DNA of 64,000 nt from DASUPK01 sp963763955 (lineage in GTDB: Bacteria > Actinomycetota > Thermoleophilia > Solirubrobacterales > 70-9): positions 248,001 through 312,000 of the forward strand of contig CAVXQP010000009.1 of assembly GCA_963763955.1 (NCBI GenBank), read 5' to 3'. Both the position numbers and the translations under genes were made by a program. The notes beneath the pieces were generated by a model that searched no databases, was not told where the DNA came from, and worked only from the letters and a program-made list of their open reading frames with translations. Of the stretch, positions 23,884 to 33,700 are shown in pieces; position 1 is the stretch's first letter; each line of letters begins with the position of its first letter.

Positions 23884-24416
23884 CAGGCCCTCTTCCCGAC
23901 CTTGCGGGCGACGTGCTCGCCGGCGTAGCGGACGCCCTTGCCCTTGTAGGGCTCGGGCGGGCGCGACTTGCGGATGCGCGCGGCGGTCTCGCCGACCAGC
24001 TGCTTGTCGATCCCCCGGACGACGACCTCGGTGGGCTGCGGCACCTCGAACTCGATGCCCTCGGGCGCCTCGATGGTCACCGGATGCGAGTAGCCGAGCG
24101 CCATCTCGAGGTTCTTGCCCTTCAGGTTCGCGCGGTATCCGACGCCCTGGATCTCCAGGCGCTTCTCGAAGCCCTCGGTGACGCCCTCGACCATGTTGGC
24201 GATCAGGCTTCGCGTCAGCCCGTGCAGGGCGCGGTGCTCGCCCCGGTCCGTGGGCCGGTCGACGGTCAAAGTCCCGTCGTCGATGGCGACCTTCATGTCG
24301 CGGTCGACCGTCTGGCCGAGCTCGCCTTTCGGGCCCTTGACGCTGACGGCGCCGGGTTTGACCTCGATCTCGACACCGTCCGGGATCTCGATTGGCTTTC
24401 TTCCGATTCGACTCAA
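23883..24416 (-). CDS. rplF: 50S ribosomal protein L6
   Basis: 177 residues from TTG 24416. SRIGRKPIEIPDGVEI opening and the C-terminal signature RPPEPYKGKGVRYAGE identify L6, two repeated alpha/beta domains contacting the sarcin-ricin loop region. Confidence 0.97.
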   Translation of the reverse strand: MSRIGRKPIEIPDGVEIEVKPGAVSVKGPKGELGQTVDRDMKVAIDDGTLTVDRPTDRGEHRALHGLTRSLIANMVEGVTEGFEKRLEIQGVGYRANLKGKNLEMALGYSHPVTIEAPEGIEFEVPQPTEVVVRGIDKQLVGETAARIRKSRPPEPYKGKGVRYAGEHVARKVGKRA

Positions 24417-24426
24417 AAGCGTTTCC

Positions 24427-24822
24427 TCACCAGACGTGAGCGACGACCTCTCCGCCCACTCCGCGCTGGCGCGCCTCGTGGCCGGTCATCACGCCGCGCG
24501 ACGTCGACATGATCGTGGTGCCCATCCCGCCGAAGACGCGCGGGACGTCCTCCTTGGCGACGTAGCGGCGGCGGCCCGGGCGCGAGACGCGCTCCATGCC
24601 GCTGATCACCGGGTCGCGGTTCTCGGTGTAGCGGAGGCGCACCTTGATGACCTCGCCGACCCGCCCCGGCTCCGTGCTGAAGTCGGTGATGTAGCCCTGC
24701 TCCTTGAGGATGCGCGACATCTCGCGCTTGAGCCGGGAGGCGGGGATCTCCACCTCCTCGTGGTCGGCCTGGAGCCCGTTGCGGATTCGGTTCAGGTAAT
24801 CGGAGATCGGGTCAGTCAGCAT
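24427..24822 (-). CDS. rpsH: 30S ribosomal protein S8
   Basis: 131 residues. MLTDPISDYLNRIRNG start and C-terminal TSRGVMTGHEARQRGVGGEV are the S8 signatures. S8 binds 16S helix 21 and in E. coli also regulates the spc operon by binding its own mRNA. Confidence 0.97.
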   Translation of the reverse strand: MLTDPISDYLNRIRNGLQADHEEVEIPASRLKREMSRILKEQGYITDFSTEPGRVGEVIKVRLRYTENRDPVISGMERVSRPGRRRYVAKEDVPRVFGGMGTTIMSTSRGVMTGHEARQRGVGGEVVAHVW

Positions 24823-24828
24823 CGTGTC

Positions 24829-25014
24829 CTACCAGCTCGACTTGGTCATTCCGGGCACGTAGCCGTTGTGGGCGGCATCCCGCAGGCAGATCCGGCAGAG
24901 GCCGAACTTGCGGAAGTAGGCCCGCGGCCGGCCACACTTGCGGCAGCGGTTGTACCCGCGTGTCTTGAACTTCGGGGTGCGGCGCTGCCGCACCCGTTGC
25001 GATGTCTTCGCCAT
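24829..25014 (-). CDS. rpsZ: 30S ribosomal protein S14, type Z (zinc)
   Basis: 61 residues with CRKC and CRIC pairs, the zinc-binding short S14 (rpsZ/rpsN type). The sequence MAKTSQRVRQRRTPKFKTRG, then YFRKFGLCRICLRDAAHNG, is typical. The ATG overlaps the rplE stop by one base. Confidence 0.96.
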   Translation of the reverse strand: MAKTSQRVRQRRTPKFKTRGYNRCRKCGRPRAYFRKFGLCRICLRDAAHNGYVPGMTKSSW

Positions 25015-25844
25015 CAGCCCTGCTCCTTCTCATCAGGCGGCTGCTCGGCTTCGCCGCCGGAGTCGCTTGCGGTCGCTTCAGCTTCCACGGCCCCCTCCTC
25101 GCCCTCTTCGCCCTCCTCGGGCTTCTCGGGCTTGGCGTAGGCCTCGGGGTTCTCCTCCTTGAGCTGCTCGAGGGCCGCCGCCTCGGCCTCGGCCCGCTCG
25201 CGGGCCTCTTCCTTGCGGCGCTCTTCCTCGGCCTCCGCCTCGGCATCCTCCTGGCCGGGGCGACCCTCCTGGGAGAAGGGCATACCCAGCCCGTCGAGCA
25301 GCGCGAAGGCCTCCTCGTCGGTCTTGGCGGTGGTGGTAATGGTCACATCGAGGCCCCGGACCTCGTCGATCGAGTCATAGTCGATCTCGGGGAAGATGAT
25401 CTGCTCGCGGATGCCGATCGAGTAGTTCCCTCGTCCATCGAAGCTGCGCGGGTTGAGGCCTCGGAAGTCGCGGATCCTGGGCACGGCGATCGAGTTGAGC
25501 CGGTCGAGGAACTCCCACATGCGCGCCCGGCGCAGCGTCACGGCGACGCCGACGGGCATGCCCTCGCGGACCTTGAAGGAGGCGACCGACTTCTTCGCGC
25601 GGCGGACGCTCGGCGCCTGCCCCGCGATCGTCGCGAGCTGCTCCTCTGCCGCCTCGAGCATCTGGGTGTTCTGCTTGGCCTCGCCGACGCCCATGTTCAG
25701 GGTGATCTTCTCCAGCGTCGGCACCGCCATCGGGCTCGTGTAGCCGAAGCGCTGGGTCAGCGCCGGCTTCACTTCCTGCTCGTAGGTCTCGCGCAGCCGG
25801 GGCGGCGGAGCCGTCTGCTTCTGCTGTTCGGTCGCGGCTTCCAC
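25014..25844 (-). CDS. rplE: 50S ribosomal protein L5 with long acidic C-terminal tail
   Basis: 276 residues against ~180 in most bacteria. The core runs from LRETYEQEVKPAL to about residue 185 (LDGLGMPFSQEG), including LEKITLNMGVGEAKQ and the 5S-binding region. It is followed by about 90 residues of Glu/Ala-rich, probably coiled-coil and disordered sequence (AEAEEERRKEEARERAEAEA, then EEGEEGEEGAVEAEA). The reading frame and spacing to rpsZ show that the tail is genuinely coded. Its role is unknown. Confidence 0.95.
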   Translation of the reverse strand: MEAATEQQKQTAPPPRLRETYEQEVKPALTQRFGYTSPMAVPTLEKITLNMGVGEAKQNTQMLEAAEEQLATIAGQAPSVRRAKKSVASFKVREGMPVGVAVTLRRARMWEFLDRLNSIAVPRIRDFRGLNPRSFDGRGNYSIGIREQIIFPEIDYDSIDEVRGLDVTITTTAKTDEEAFALLDGLGMPFSQEGRPGQEDAEAEAEEERRKEEARERAEAEAAALEQLKEENPEAYAKPEKPEEGEEGEEGAVEAEATASDSGGEAEQPPDEKEQG

Positions 25845-26182
25845 TAGTCCAGATCCCTTCCGGTCCGGGCGGCGATGCGCTTGCGCTTGCCGTCGGCGCG
25901 TTCGACCTTCACCCGGGTTGGCTTGTTGTCCTCCTTGTCGAGCAGCATCACGTTGGAGACGTGGATCGGGCCCTCCCTCTCGATGATCCCGCCGACCTCA
26001 CCGCCCTTCTGGGCGTCCTTGACGGAGCGCGGGCGCTGGTGCCGCTTGATCATGTTGAGGCCCTCGATGAAGATGAAGCCCTTCTTCGGGTCCGTGCGGA
26101 TGACGCGGCCCCGCTTGCCGCGGTCCTTCCCGCCGATAACGATCACGTCGTCGTCCCTGCGGATTCGCATCGTCTTGCCCAT
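25844..26182 (-). CDS. rplX: 50S ribosomal protein L24
   Basis: 112 residues. The KOW motif region DDDVIVIGGKDRGKRGRVIR near the N-terminus and GLNMIKRHQRP are characteristic of L24, an assembly initiator of the 50S subunit. Stop and start overlap with rplE and rplN. Confidence 0.97.
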   Translation of the reverse strand: MGKTMRIRRDDDVIVIGGKDRGKRGRVIRTDPKKGFIFIEGLNMIKRHQRPRSVKDAQKGGEVGGIIEREGPIHVSNVMLLDKEDNKPTRVKVERADGKRKRIAARTGRDLD

Positions 26183-26550
26183 CAGAGGACCTCCGGGGCG
26201 AGGGAGACGATTCGCATGAAGTTCCTCTCGCGCAGCTCCCGCGCGACCGGCCCGAAGATGCGGGTTCCGCGTGGGGCGCCGGTCGTGTCGATCAAGACGG
26301 CCGCGTTCTCATCGAACGCGATGTAGGTGCCGTCGCCGCGCCCGAGCTGCTTGCGGGTGCGGACGACGACGGCCTCGACCACCTCGCCCTTGCGAACGCC
26401 GCCGTGCGGGGTCGCCTGCTTCACGGTCGCGGTGATCACGTCGCCGATCCGCGCGTAGCGACGATCGGACCCGCCCTTGACGCGGATGCAGAGGATCTCG
26501 CGTGCGCCGGAGTTGTCGGCGACCCTGAGTCTCGACTCCTGCTGGATCAC
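26182..26550 (-). CDS. rplN: 50S ribosomal protein L14
   Basis: 122 residues, exactly the usual L14 length when started at GTG 26550 (VIQQESRLRVADNSGAREIL). The frame continues upstream but would read antisense-like sequence inside rpsQ, so the longer start was rejected. ends RNFMRIVSLAPEVL. The gene begins 4 nt after rpsQ. Confidence 0.96.
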   Translation of the reverse strand: MIQQESRLRVADNSGAREILCIRVKGGSDRRYARIGDVITATVKQATPHGGVRKGEVVEAVVVRTRKQLGRGDGTYIAFDENAAVLIDTTGAPRGTRIFGPVARELRERNFMRIVSLAPEVL

Positions 26551-26554
26551 GAGG

Positions 26555-27223
26555 TCACTCGGCCTTCTCCAGGATCTCGACCAGGCGCCAGCGCTTGGTG
26601 CGGGAAATGGGCCGGGTCTCGACCACCCTGACCAGATCCCCCTCTCCCGCCTCGTTGCGTGCATCGTGGGCGTGCAGGGTGCGCGAGCGGCGCACGATCT
26701 TCTCGTATTGGGGATGGCGCCGAGCGACTTCGATGGCGACAGTGATCGTCTTGTCCGGCTTGCTGGAGACCACTCGGCCCTGCCTGGTCTTGCGACCGGC
26801 GGAGCGGCGCTCGGCGGGCGGCGTGCCGCTGCCGGCCTCGCCCTTCGTGCGGCGCTTCGCCCGGTAGGCGGAGCGGCGGCCGACGGCCCTCTTGCGGGCC
26901 TCGCCGCGCGCGGTGGCGCGCTCCTCGGGACTCTGCTGCTCCCTCGGCTCGGCCGAGCGCCGGGATCGCTCCAGGCGACGACGAGCCTTCCAGTCGAGGC
27001 CTTCCAGGGCATCGTCCTCGGCGGGGGCTTCCTCAGCCTGCGGCTCCTCCGCGGGGGCCTCCTGATCGGCCGGAGCCTCCTCAGCGGAGGCCTCATCCTC
27101 GGCAGGGGCATCCCCGGCCGGAGTCTCCTCCTCGGCCTGGGGCTGATCCTCCGGAATCTCCTTGGGAGTCTCTTCCGGAGTCTGCTCTTCGTTCTGCTGC
27201 TCGTTGCGCTCTTCGTCTGCCAT
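26555..27223 (-). CDS. rpsQ: 30S ribosomal protein S17 with ~135-residue N-terminal extension
   Basis: 222 residues against ~85 for ordinary S17. The C-terminal ~80 residues are S17 proper (RKTRQGRVVSSKPDKTITVA, then HPQYEKIVRRSRTLHAHDA). In front lie an acidic Glu/Ala/Pro-rich segment (about 5-75; PAEDEASAEEAPADQEAPAE) and a strongly basic Arg-rich linker (about 78-130; RRRLERSRRSAEPREQQ, KRAVGRRSAYRAKRR). ATG 27223 overlaps the rpmC stop (TGATG) in the usual coupled manner, so the extension is likely translated. An internal start nearer the S17 core cannot be excluded. Confidence 0.93.
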   Translation of the reverse strand: MADEERNEQQNEEQTPEETPKEIPEDQPQAEEETPAGDAPAEDEASAEEAPADQEAPAEEPQAEEAPAEDDALEGLDWKARRRLERSRRSAEPREQQSPEERATARGEARKRAVGRRSAYRAKRRTKGEAGSGTPPAERRSAGRKTRQGRVVSSKPDKTITVAIEVARRHPQYEKIVRRSRTLHAHDARNEAGEGDLVRVVETRPISRTKRWRLVEILEKAE

Positions 27224-27435
27224 CAAACCCTCAGCTCGTGTTCAAGATCGATCCCCCGCTCCTTCGCGACGGTCAGCAGCCGGGCGACGTCGCGGCGCAC
27301 CGCGTTGATCCGCGAGGTGTTCTCCAGCTCTCCGGTGGAGTGCTGGAGTCGCAGCGCGAACTGCTCCTCGCGCGTCTGGCGAATCCGCTCGACCAGCTCG
27401 TCGTCCTTCAGGTTGTGGGCCTCGGAGGCCTTCAT
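27223..27435 (-). CDS. rpmC: 50S ribosomal protein L29
   Basis: 70 residues, helical hairpin protein at the exit tunnel. LKDDELVERIRQTREEQFAL and TSRINAVRRDVARLLTV are the L29 helices. Overlaps rplP by 4 nt (ATGA). Confidence 0.96.
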   Translation of the reverse strand: MKASEAHNLKDDELVERIRQTREEQFALRLQHSTGELENTSRINAVRRDVARLLTVAKERGIDLEHELRV

Positions 27436-27854
27436 GACTGCTCCGCCCCCTCGCGGCGCACGAACTTGGTCTTGATCGGGAGCTTGTGCCCAGCGAGGCG
27501 CATCGCGTCCTTCGCCAGGTCCTCTGGGACACCGGCCAGCTCGAACATCACCTTGCCCGGCTTCACTACCGCGACCCAGCCCTCGGGGTTGCCCTTGCCG
27601 GAGCCCATCCGGGTCTCGAGCGGCTTCTTCGTGATCGGCTTGTCGGGGAAGACGTTGATCCAGACCTTGCCGCCGCGCTTGATCTTGCGCGTCATCGCGA
27701 CTCGGGCTGCCTCGATCTGGCGGTTGGTGATCCAGCCGCGGTCGAGGGCCTTGAGCCCATACTCGCCGAAGGCGACAGTGGTGCCTCCCTTGGAGTAGCC
27801 CCGGCGCCGACCACGCATCTGCTTGCGGTAGCGAACCCGCTTCGGCATCAACAT
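27432..27854 (-). CDS. rplP: 50S ribosomal protein L16
   Basis: 140 residues from ATG 27854 (MLMPKRVRYRKQMRGRRRG), the standard L16 N-terminus; upstream sequence in the same frame lies inside rpsC. WINVFPDKPITKKPLETRMG and GKGNPEGWVAVVKPG are conserved L16 motifs near the A-site tRNA elbow. Confidence 0.96.
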   Translation of the reverse strand: MLMPKRVRYRKQMRGRRRGYSKGGTTVAFGEYGLKALDRGWITNRQIEAARVAMTRKIKRGGKVWINVFPDKPITKKPLETRMGSGKGNPEGWVAVVKPGKVMFELAGVPEDLAKDAMRLAGHKLPIKTKFVRREGAEQS

Positions 27855-27856
27855 GG

Positions 27857-28522
<666 letters not shown>

Positions 28523-28531
28523 GCGGTTTCC

Positions 28532-29167
28532 TCAGTCCTCCGGCGTCAGCGCCACGGCGATGTGGCTGGTTCGCTTGTTGATCCTCGTCGCACGGCCGAG
28601 CGCCCGCGGCCGGTAACGGCGCAGCGTCGGTCCCTCGTCGACATGGATGTCCTTGATGAAGAGATCGTCGGCGACCAGGTCGTGGTTCGCCTCGGCGTTT
28701 GCGGCCGCGGACTCGATCAGCTTGCGGATGTCCTGGGCGGCGCTGCGCGTGGAGAAGCGGAGCAACGGCAGGGCGTCCTCGATGGGCAGGCCCCGCACCT
28801 GGTCGGCGACCAACCGGGCCTTTCGGGGCGCGACTCGCACGAAACGGGCGCTCGCGTTGACGACGGGCCGCTCGACCGATGCGGCGGCGGTCTTTGTGGC
28901 CGCCTTTGTGCCGGGCTTTGGCTTTGCCTTGGCCTGGGGCTTCGGCTCGGCCTTTGGCTTGCCCTCCGCCTCCGCCTTCGGCGTCGCCGGAGCCTTCTTC
29001 GCGGCCGGCTTCCTCGCGGCGCGCTTCTTCGGCGCCGGCTTCTTCGTGGCCGTGTCCTTCGCAGCGGACCTCGCGGCGGGCTTCTTGGCCCGTGTCTTCT
29101 TCGCCGCGGGCTTCTTCGCCGCGGGCTTCTTGGCCTGGTCCTTCTCGGTGTTCTTCTCGTCAGCCAT
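28532..29167 (-). CDS. rplV: 50S ribosomal protein L22 with histone H1-like N-terminal extension
   Basis: 211 residues; L22 proper is the last ~112 (ASARFVRVAPRKARLVADQV; ALGRATRINKRTSHI near the end). The first ~98 residues are Lys/Ala/Pro-rich with AKKPAAKKPAAKK-type repeats, as in histone H1-like actinobacterial tails. Start ATG 29167 lies 3 nt after the rpsS stop and has no better downstream alternative with a Shine-Dalgarno. L22 lines the peptide exit tunnel; the basic tail may bind rRNA or nucleic acid (inference). Confidence 0.94.
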   Translation of the reverse strand: MADEKNTEKDQAKKPAAKKPAAKKTRAKKPAARSAAKDTATKKPAPKKRAARKPAAKKAPATPKAEAEGKPKAEPKPQAKAKPKPGTKAATKTAAASVERPVVNASARFVRVAPRKARLVADQVRGLPIEDALPLLRFSTRSAAQDIRKLIESAAANAEANHDLVADDLFIKDIHVDEGPTLRRYRPRALGRATRINKRTSHIAVALTPED

Positions 29168-29170
29168 CGG

Positions 29171-29452
29171 CTAGTCCCTCTCGCTCGCCGAGCCCGCGCC
29201 CGAGTGGGCGCGGAAGGTCCGAGTGGGCGCGAACTCGCCCAGCTTGTGCCCCACCATCGACTCCGAGATGTAGACCGGCACGTGCTTGCGCCCGTCGTGG
29301 ACGGCGATCGTGTGCCCGACCATCTCCGGGAAGATCGTCGAGTGGCGTGACCAGGTCTTCAGCATCTGCTTCTGGCCCGATTCGTTCATCGCGTTGACGC
29401 GCTTCATCAGGCGCTCCTCCGCCCACGGGCCCTTCTTGGTCGAGCGTCCCAT
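29171..29452 (-). CDS. rpsS: 30S ribosomal protein S19
   Basis: 93 residues. MGRSTKKGPWAEERLMKRV opening, TWSRHSTIFPEMVGHTIAVH and GHKLGEFAPTRTFRAH are typical S19. Directly abuts the rplB stop. Confidence 0.97.
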   Translation of the reverse strand: MGRSTKKGPWAEERLMKRVNAMNESGQKQMLKTWSRHSTIFPEMVGHTIAVHDGRKHVPVYISESMVGHKLGEFAPTRTFRAHSGAGSASERD

Positions 29453-30292
29453 CTACTTCCTCTTTCCTCGGCGGCGCCCGCGCACGATCAGGTCGTCCGA
29501 GCGCTTGCCCTTCTTACGTGTCCTGTAGCCGAGCGTCGGCTTGCCCCACGGAGTGACCGGGTGTCCGCCCGGCGTGTGGTGTGCCTCGCCGCCGCCGTGC
29601 GGATGGTCGACCGGGTTCATGGCGACGCCGCGCGTCTGCGGGCGCTTGCCCTTGTGGCGATTTCTCCCGGCCTTGCCGATCTTGACGTTCTGGTGCTCGG
29701 CGTTCGAGAGCGTGCCGACGGTCGCGCGGCACTCCCCGCGCACCATGCGAACCTCCGAGGAGGGCAGCCTCAGGCTCACCAAGGGGCCCTCCTTGGCGAC
29801 CACCTGGATCGCGGTGCCGGCGGCGCGCCCGAGGCGCCCGCCCTGACCCGGGATCAGCTCGACGTTGTGCACAACGGTGCCGGTCGGAATGCGCGCCAGG
29901 GGCAGGGAGTTGCCCGGCGCGATGTCCGCCCCGTCGCCGGAGACGATCTCGGCGCCGACCAGCAGCCCCTGGGGCGCGAGGATGTAGCGCTTCTCGCCGT
30001 CGGCGTAGTTGACGAGCGCGATGCTCGCCGAGCGGTTGGGGTCGTACTCGATCGAGGCCACGCGCGCGGGGACCCCGTCCTTGGTGCGCTTGAAGTCGAT
30101 CCGCCGGTAGCGGCGCTTGGCGCCGCCGCCGCGGTGGCGCGAGGTCACCCGGCCGCCGGAGTTGCGGCCGCCGGAGGACGTCTTGCCCTTGGTGAGGCTC
30201 TTGGCCGGCTGATCGCCGGAGAGCTCCTCACGCATCGGATAGGTGCCGAAGCGCCGGCCGGGGCTGGTCGGACGTGTCTTGCGGTTAGGCAT
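29453..30292 (-). CDS. rplB: 50S ribosomal protein L2
   Basis: 279 residues, standard length. C-terminal signature GVAMNPVDHPHGGGEA includes the conserved His region near the peptidyl transferase centre. RHRGGGAKRRYRRIDFKR near residue 55 and the SH3-like core are intact. 2 nt after rplW. Confidence 0.97.
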   Translation of the reverse strand: MPNRKTRPTSPGRRFGTYPMREELSGDQPAKSLTKGKTSSGGRNSGGRVTSRHRGGGAKRRYRRIDFKRTKDGVPARVASIEYDPNRSASIALVNYADGEKRYILAPQGLLVGAEIVSGDGADIAPGNSLPLARIPTGTVVHNVELIPGQGGRLGRAAGTAIQVVAKEGPLVSLRLPSSEVRMVRGECRATVGTLSNAEHQNVKIGKAGRNRHKGKRPQTRGVAMNPVDHPHGGGEAHHTPGGHPVTPWGKPTLGYRTRKKGKRSDDLIVRGRRRGKRK

Positions 30293-30294
30293 GC

Positions 30295-30591
30295 TTAGCC
30301 CTCCACCGCCGCGCCCTCGAACAGCTCGATCCGTTCGCCTGGCGCGAGCTGGACTACGGCCTTCTTCCAGGAGCGCGAGCGCCCCGAGTGCAGCCCGCGC
30401 CGCTTCGGCTTGGACTTCACCTTGGAGGTGCGCACCGCGCGCACGTTGACGCCGAAGATTTCCTCGACCGCGCTGGCGACCTGCAGCTTGTGGGCCCGGT
30501 CGTGGACCCGGAAGGTGTACTTGCCCTCCGCCATCAGCGCGTAGCTCTTCTCCGAGACGACGGGACGGATGATCACCTGGCGGGCATCCAC
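30295..30591 (-). CDS. rplW: 50S ribosomal protein L23
   Basis: 98 residues from GTG 30591, which overlaps the rplD stop (TAGTG). VIIRPVVSEKSYALMAEGKY is the L23 N-terminus; NVRAVRTSKVKSKPKRRG forms the tunnel loop. L23 is the docking site for trigger factor and SRP. The longer frame upstream is inside rplD and was rejected. Confidence 0.95.
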   Translation of the reverse strand: MDARQVIIRPVVSEKSYALMAEGKYTFRVHDRAHKLQVASAVEEIFGVNVRAVRTSKVKSKPKRRGLHSGRSRSWKKAVVQLAPGERIELFEGAAVEG

Positions 30592-31214
30592 TAGGCGGCC
30601 CTCCCCTTGAGCTCCTCGAGGGCGGCCTCCGTCACGACGAGTGAGGTGGCGCCGATCACGTCTGCCACGCCGGCCGCGCGCGCCTGGGCAACCGCAACGC
30701 CGTCGAGATTGCGGAAGCTCTTCGCCGCTGCCTCTTCCTCGGAGGAAACGACGACCAGGGTCGGAGACTCCGCGCCCCACTTCCGCAGCGCAGTTGCGGC
30801 CTGCTTCGTGGCGGGCTCGCTGAAGGTGGAGCCGTCGAGGATGGCGACGCTGCCCCGCTCGGCGTGGACGCTGAGCGCGGCGCGCAGCGCCTTCCGGCGG
30901 GCCTTGCGGTTGACCTTGACCGTGTAGTGGCGCGGCTTGGGACCGAAAGCGGCGCCACCGCCGTAGCGGTGCGGGACGCTGAGGGCGCCCGCGCGGGCGC
31001 GCCCGGTGCCCTTCTGGCGCCAGGCCTTGGCAGTGGTCATCGACACCTCGCCCCGGGTGAGGCTGGAGTGGGTACCCCTGCGCCGCGCGGCGAGGTCGGC
31101 GCGGGCCGCCTCGTGCACGAGCGCCTCATGGAAGGGCTCGCCGAAGATCTCCGTCGGCAGGTCGGCCTTCGCCTGCTTGCCGAGAACAGTCGCCTTCATG
31201 GCGGCCTCAGCCAT
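30591..31214 (-). CDS. rplD: 50S ribosomal protein L4
   Basis: 207 residues. The extended loop with RRGTHSSLTRGEVSMTTAKAWRQKGTGRARAG (seen as TRGEVSMTTAKAW and QKGTGRARAG) and FGPKPRHYTVKVNRK marks L4, a tunnel constriction protein. Start overlaps rplC by 8 nt. Confidence 0.97.
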   Translation of the reverse strand: MAEAAMKATVLGKQAKADLPTEIFGEPFHEALVHEAARADLAARRRGTHSSLTRGEVSMTTAKAWRQKGTGRARAGALSVPHRYGGGAAFGPKPRHYTVKVNRKARRKALRAALSVHAERGSVAILDGSTFSEPATKQAATALRKWGAESPTLVVVSSEEEAAAKSFRNLDGVAVAQARAAGVADVIGATSLVVTEAALEELKGRAA

Positions 31215-31923
31215 CGCTGCGCACCTCCACAGTGGCGTTCTTGCCTCCGGGCACCGAGCCGCGAATCAGCAGCAGGTTGCGCTCGGCGTCGATCTCGACG
31301 ACGTGGGCGCCCCGCTGGGTCACCCGTCGCGAGCCCATCTGGCCCGGCATCCGCATCCCCTTGAAGACGCGTGCCGGGTCGGCGCTCGCGCCGATAGATC
31401 CCGGGGCCCGGACGTTGTGGGAGCCGTGTGTTTCGGGGCCCCGGCTGAAGTTGTGGCGCTTGATCGTCCCCTGGAAGCCCTTGCCGACCGAGACCGCGGA
31501 GACCTTCACCTGCTCCCCCGGCTCGAAGCTGGAGACGGTGACGTCGTCGCCCACCTTGACATCGGAGGACGCGTCCTCGGCTTCGGCGGCCTCGTCACCA
31601 GAACCTTCGGAGTCCGCCTCGCCTGCGGGCGCGTCAACGTCGTCCGTCGTTCCAGTCGTCGGGACCTCGAGGCCCCGGAACTCCACCAGCGTCTTCATCC
31701 CGGACGCGCCCGCCTTCTTCAGGTGGCCCGCCTCGGCCTTGGTCATCCGCTCGGCGTCCATGGGGAGCGCGGCGAGCTGGACGGCGTCGTAGCCGTCGCG
31801 ATCGGCCTTGCGGACCGCGGTGACCTTGTTGGGGGCCGCCTCGACCACCGTCACGGGCACGGCCGAGCCATCCTCCAGGAAGACCCGCGTCATGCCCAGC
31901 TTCTTGCCGACGATCGCGGCCAT
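31207..31923 (-). CDS. rplC: 50S ribosomal protein L3 with acidic insertion
   Basis: 238 residues from ATG 31923 (overlaps the rpsJ stop). The core motifs FSRGPETHGSHNVRAPGSIG and KGMRMPGQMGSRRVTQRG are intact. Between about residues 95 and 122 there is an acidic low-complexity insertion (APAGEADSEGSGDEAAEAED) in the beta-barrel region, not normal for L3. L3 organises the peptidyl transferase centre. Confidence 0.95.
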   Translation of the reverse strand: MAAIVGKKLGMTRVFLEDGSAVPVTVVEAAPNKVTAVRKADRDGYDAVQLAALPMDAERMTKAEAGHLKKAGASGMKTLVEFRGLEVPTTGTTDDVDAPAGEADSEGSGDEAAEAEDASSDVKVGDDVTVSSFEPGEQVKVSAVSVGKGFQGTIKRHNFSRGPETHGSHNVRAPGSIGASADPARVFKGMRMPGQMGSRRVTQRGAHVVEIDAERNLLLIRGSVPGGKNATVEVRSDG

Positions 31924-32243
31924 CACAGACGAATCTCCACGTCGACGCCGGCGGGAAGCGTCTCCATCCGCTGGAGCTCGTCGACGGTCTTCGGGGTGGG
32001 CTGATGGATGTCGATCAGGCGCTTGTGGGTGCGGATCTCGAAGTGCTCGCGCGAGTCCTTGTCCTTGAAGGGGGACCGGATCACCACGTAGACGTGCTTG
32101 TCGGTGGGCAGCGGGATGGGCCCGGCCACGGTCGCGCCGGTCCGCTCGGCGGTCCCGACGATCTCCTGGGCAGCCCGGTCTATGGCGTCGTGGTCGTACG
32201 CCTTGAGCCGAATCCTGATCTTTCCCGATGTCAATGAGGCCAT
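31923..32243 (-). CDS. rpsJ: 30S ribosomal protein S10
   Basis: 106 residues, first gene of the S10 cluster. KIRIRLKAYDHDAID, GPIPLPTDKHVYVVIRSP and the loop DSREHFEIRTHKRLIDI are typical. S10 also acts with NusB in antitermination. A 166-nt gap separates it from tuf and should contain the S10 promoter; I could not pick a convincing one. Confidence 0.97.
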   Translation of the reverse strand: MASLTSGKIRIRLKAYDHDAIDRAAQEIVGTAERTGATVAGPIPLPTDKHVYVVIRSPFKDKDSREHFEIRTHKRLIDIHQPTPKTVDELQRMETLPAGVDVEIRL

Positions 32244-32381
32244 TTGTGGTGCCTATTACCTGGTTGAGCTGATGTGGTCTTCGCGCAGATGGGGCGCCGC
32301 CCGTGTAGCTAGGGCCGCGCCCCGGTCGTATGTCTTGCAGTTGTCCTGGCCCTTTGCCCTTGTGGGAGGGCCGCACTAAGA

Positions 32382-32404
32382 ACGGGCTCCCGAAGGGAGC
32401 CCGT
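32382..32404 (-). terminator. Terminator after tuf
   Basis: Perfect 10-bp stem ACGGGCTCCC / GGGAGCCCGT with a 3-nt loop (32382-32391, 32395-32404), starting 6 nt after the tuf stop. Reading minus it is followed by TTCTTAG, a weak U-tract. Confidence 0.75.
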
Positions 32405-32409
32405 CACAG

Positions 32410-33594
<1,185 letters not shown>

Positions 33595-33700
33595 CTCGCT
33601 CCTTTGGGGGTCTGGTTGGTGTCTTTAAGTGTGGTTTGCGGAATTTGGTTCGCCTGCTGACCAACCTGGGGAATATAGCCAGCAAGCGTGGGTTCTGGGC

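Noticed and set aside
26182..27111. 309-residue version of L14 with Pro/Arg-rich N-terminus
   Set aside because: The extra sequence is rpsQ read in another frame; GTG 26550 gives the exact 122-residue L14.
31207..32376. 389-residue version of L3 extending through rpsJ
   Set aside because: The upstream part is rpsJ in another frame; ATG 31923 gives the normal L3 N-terminus.
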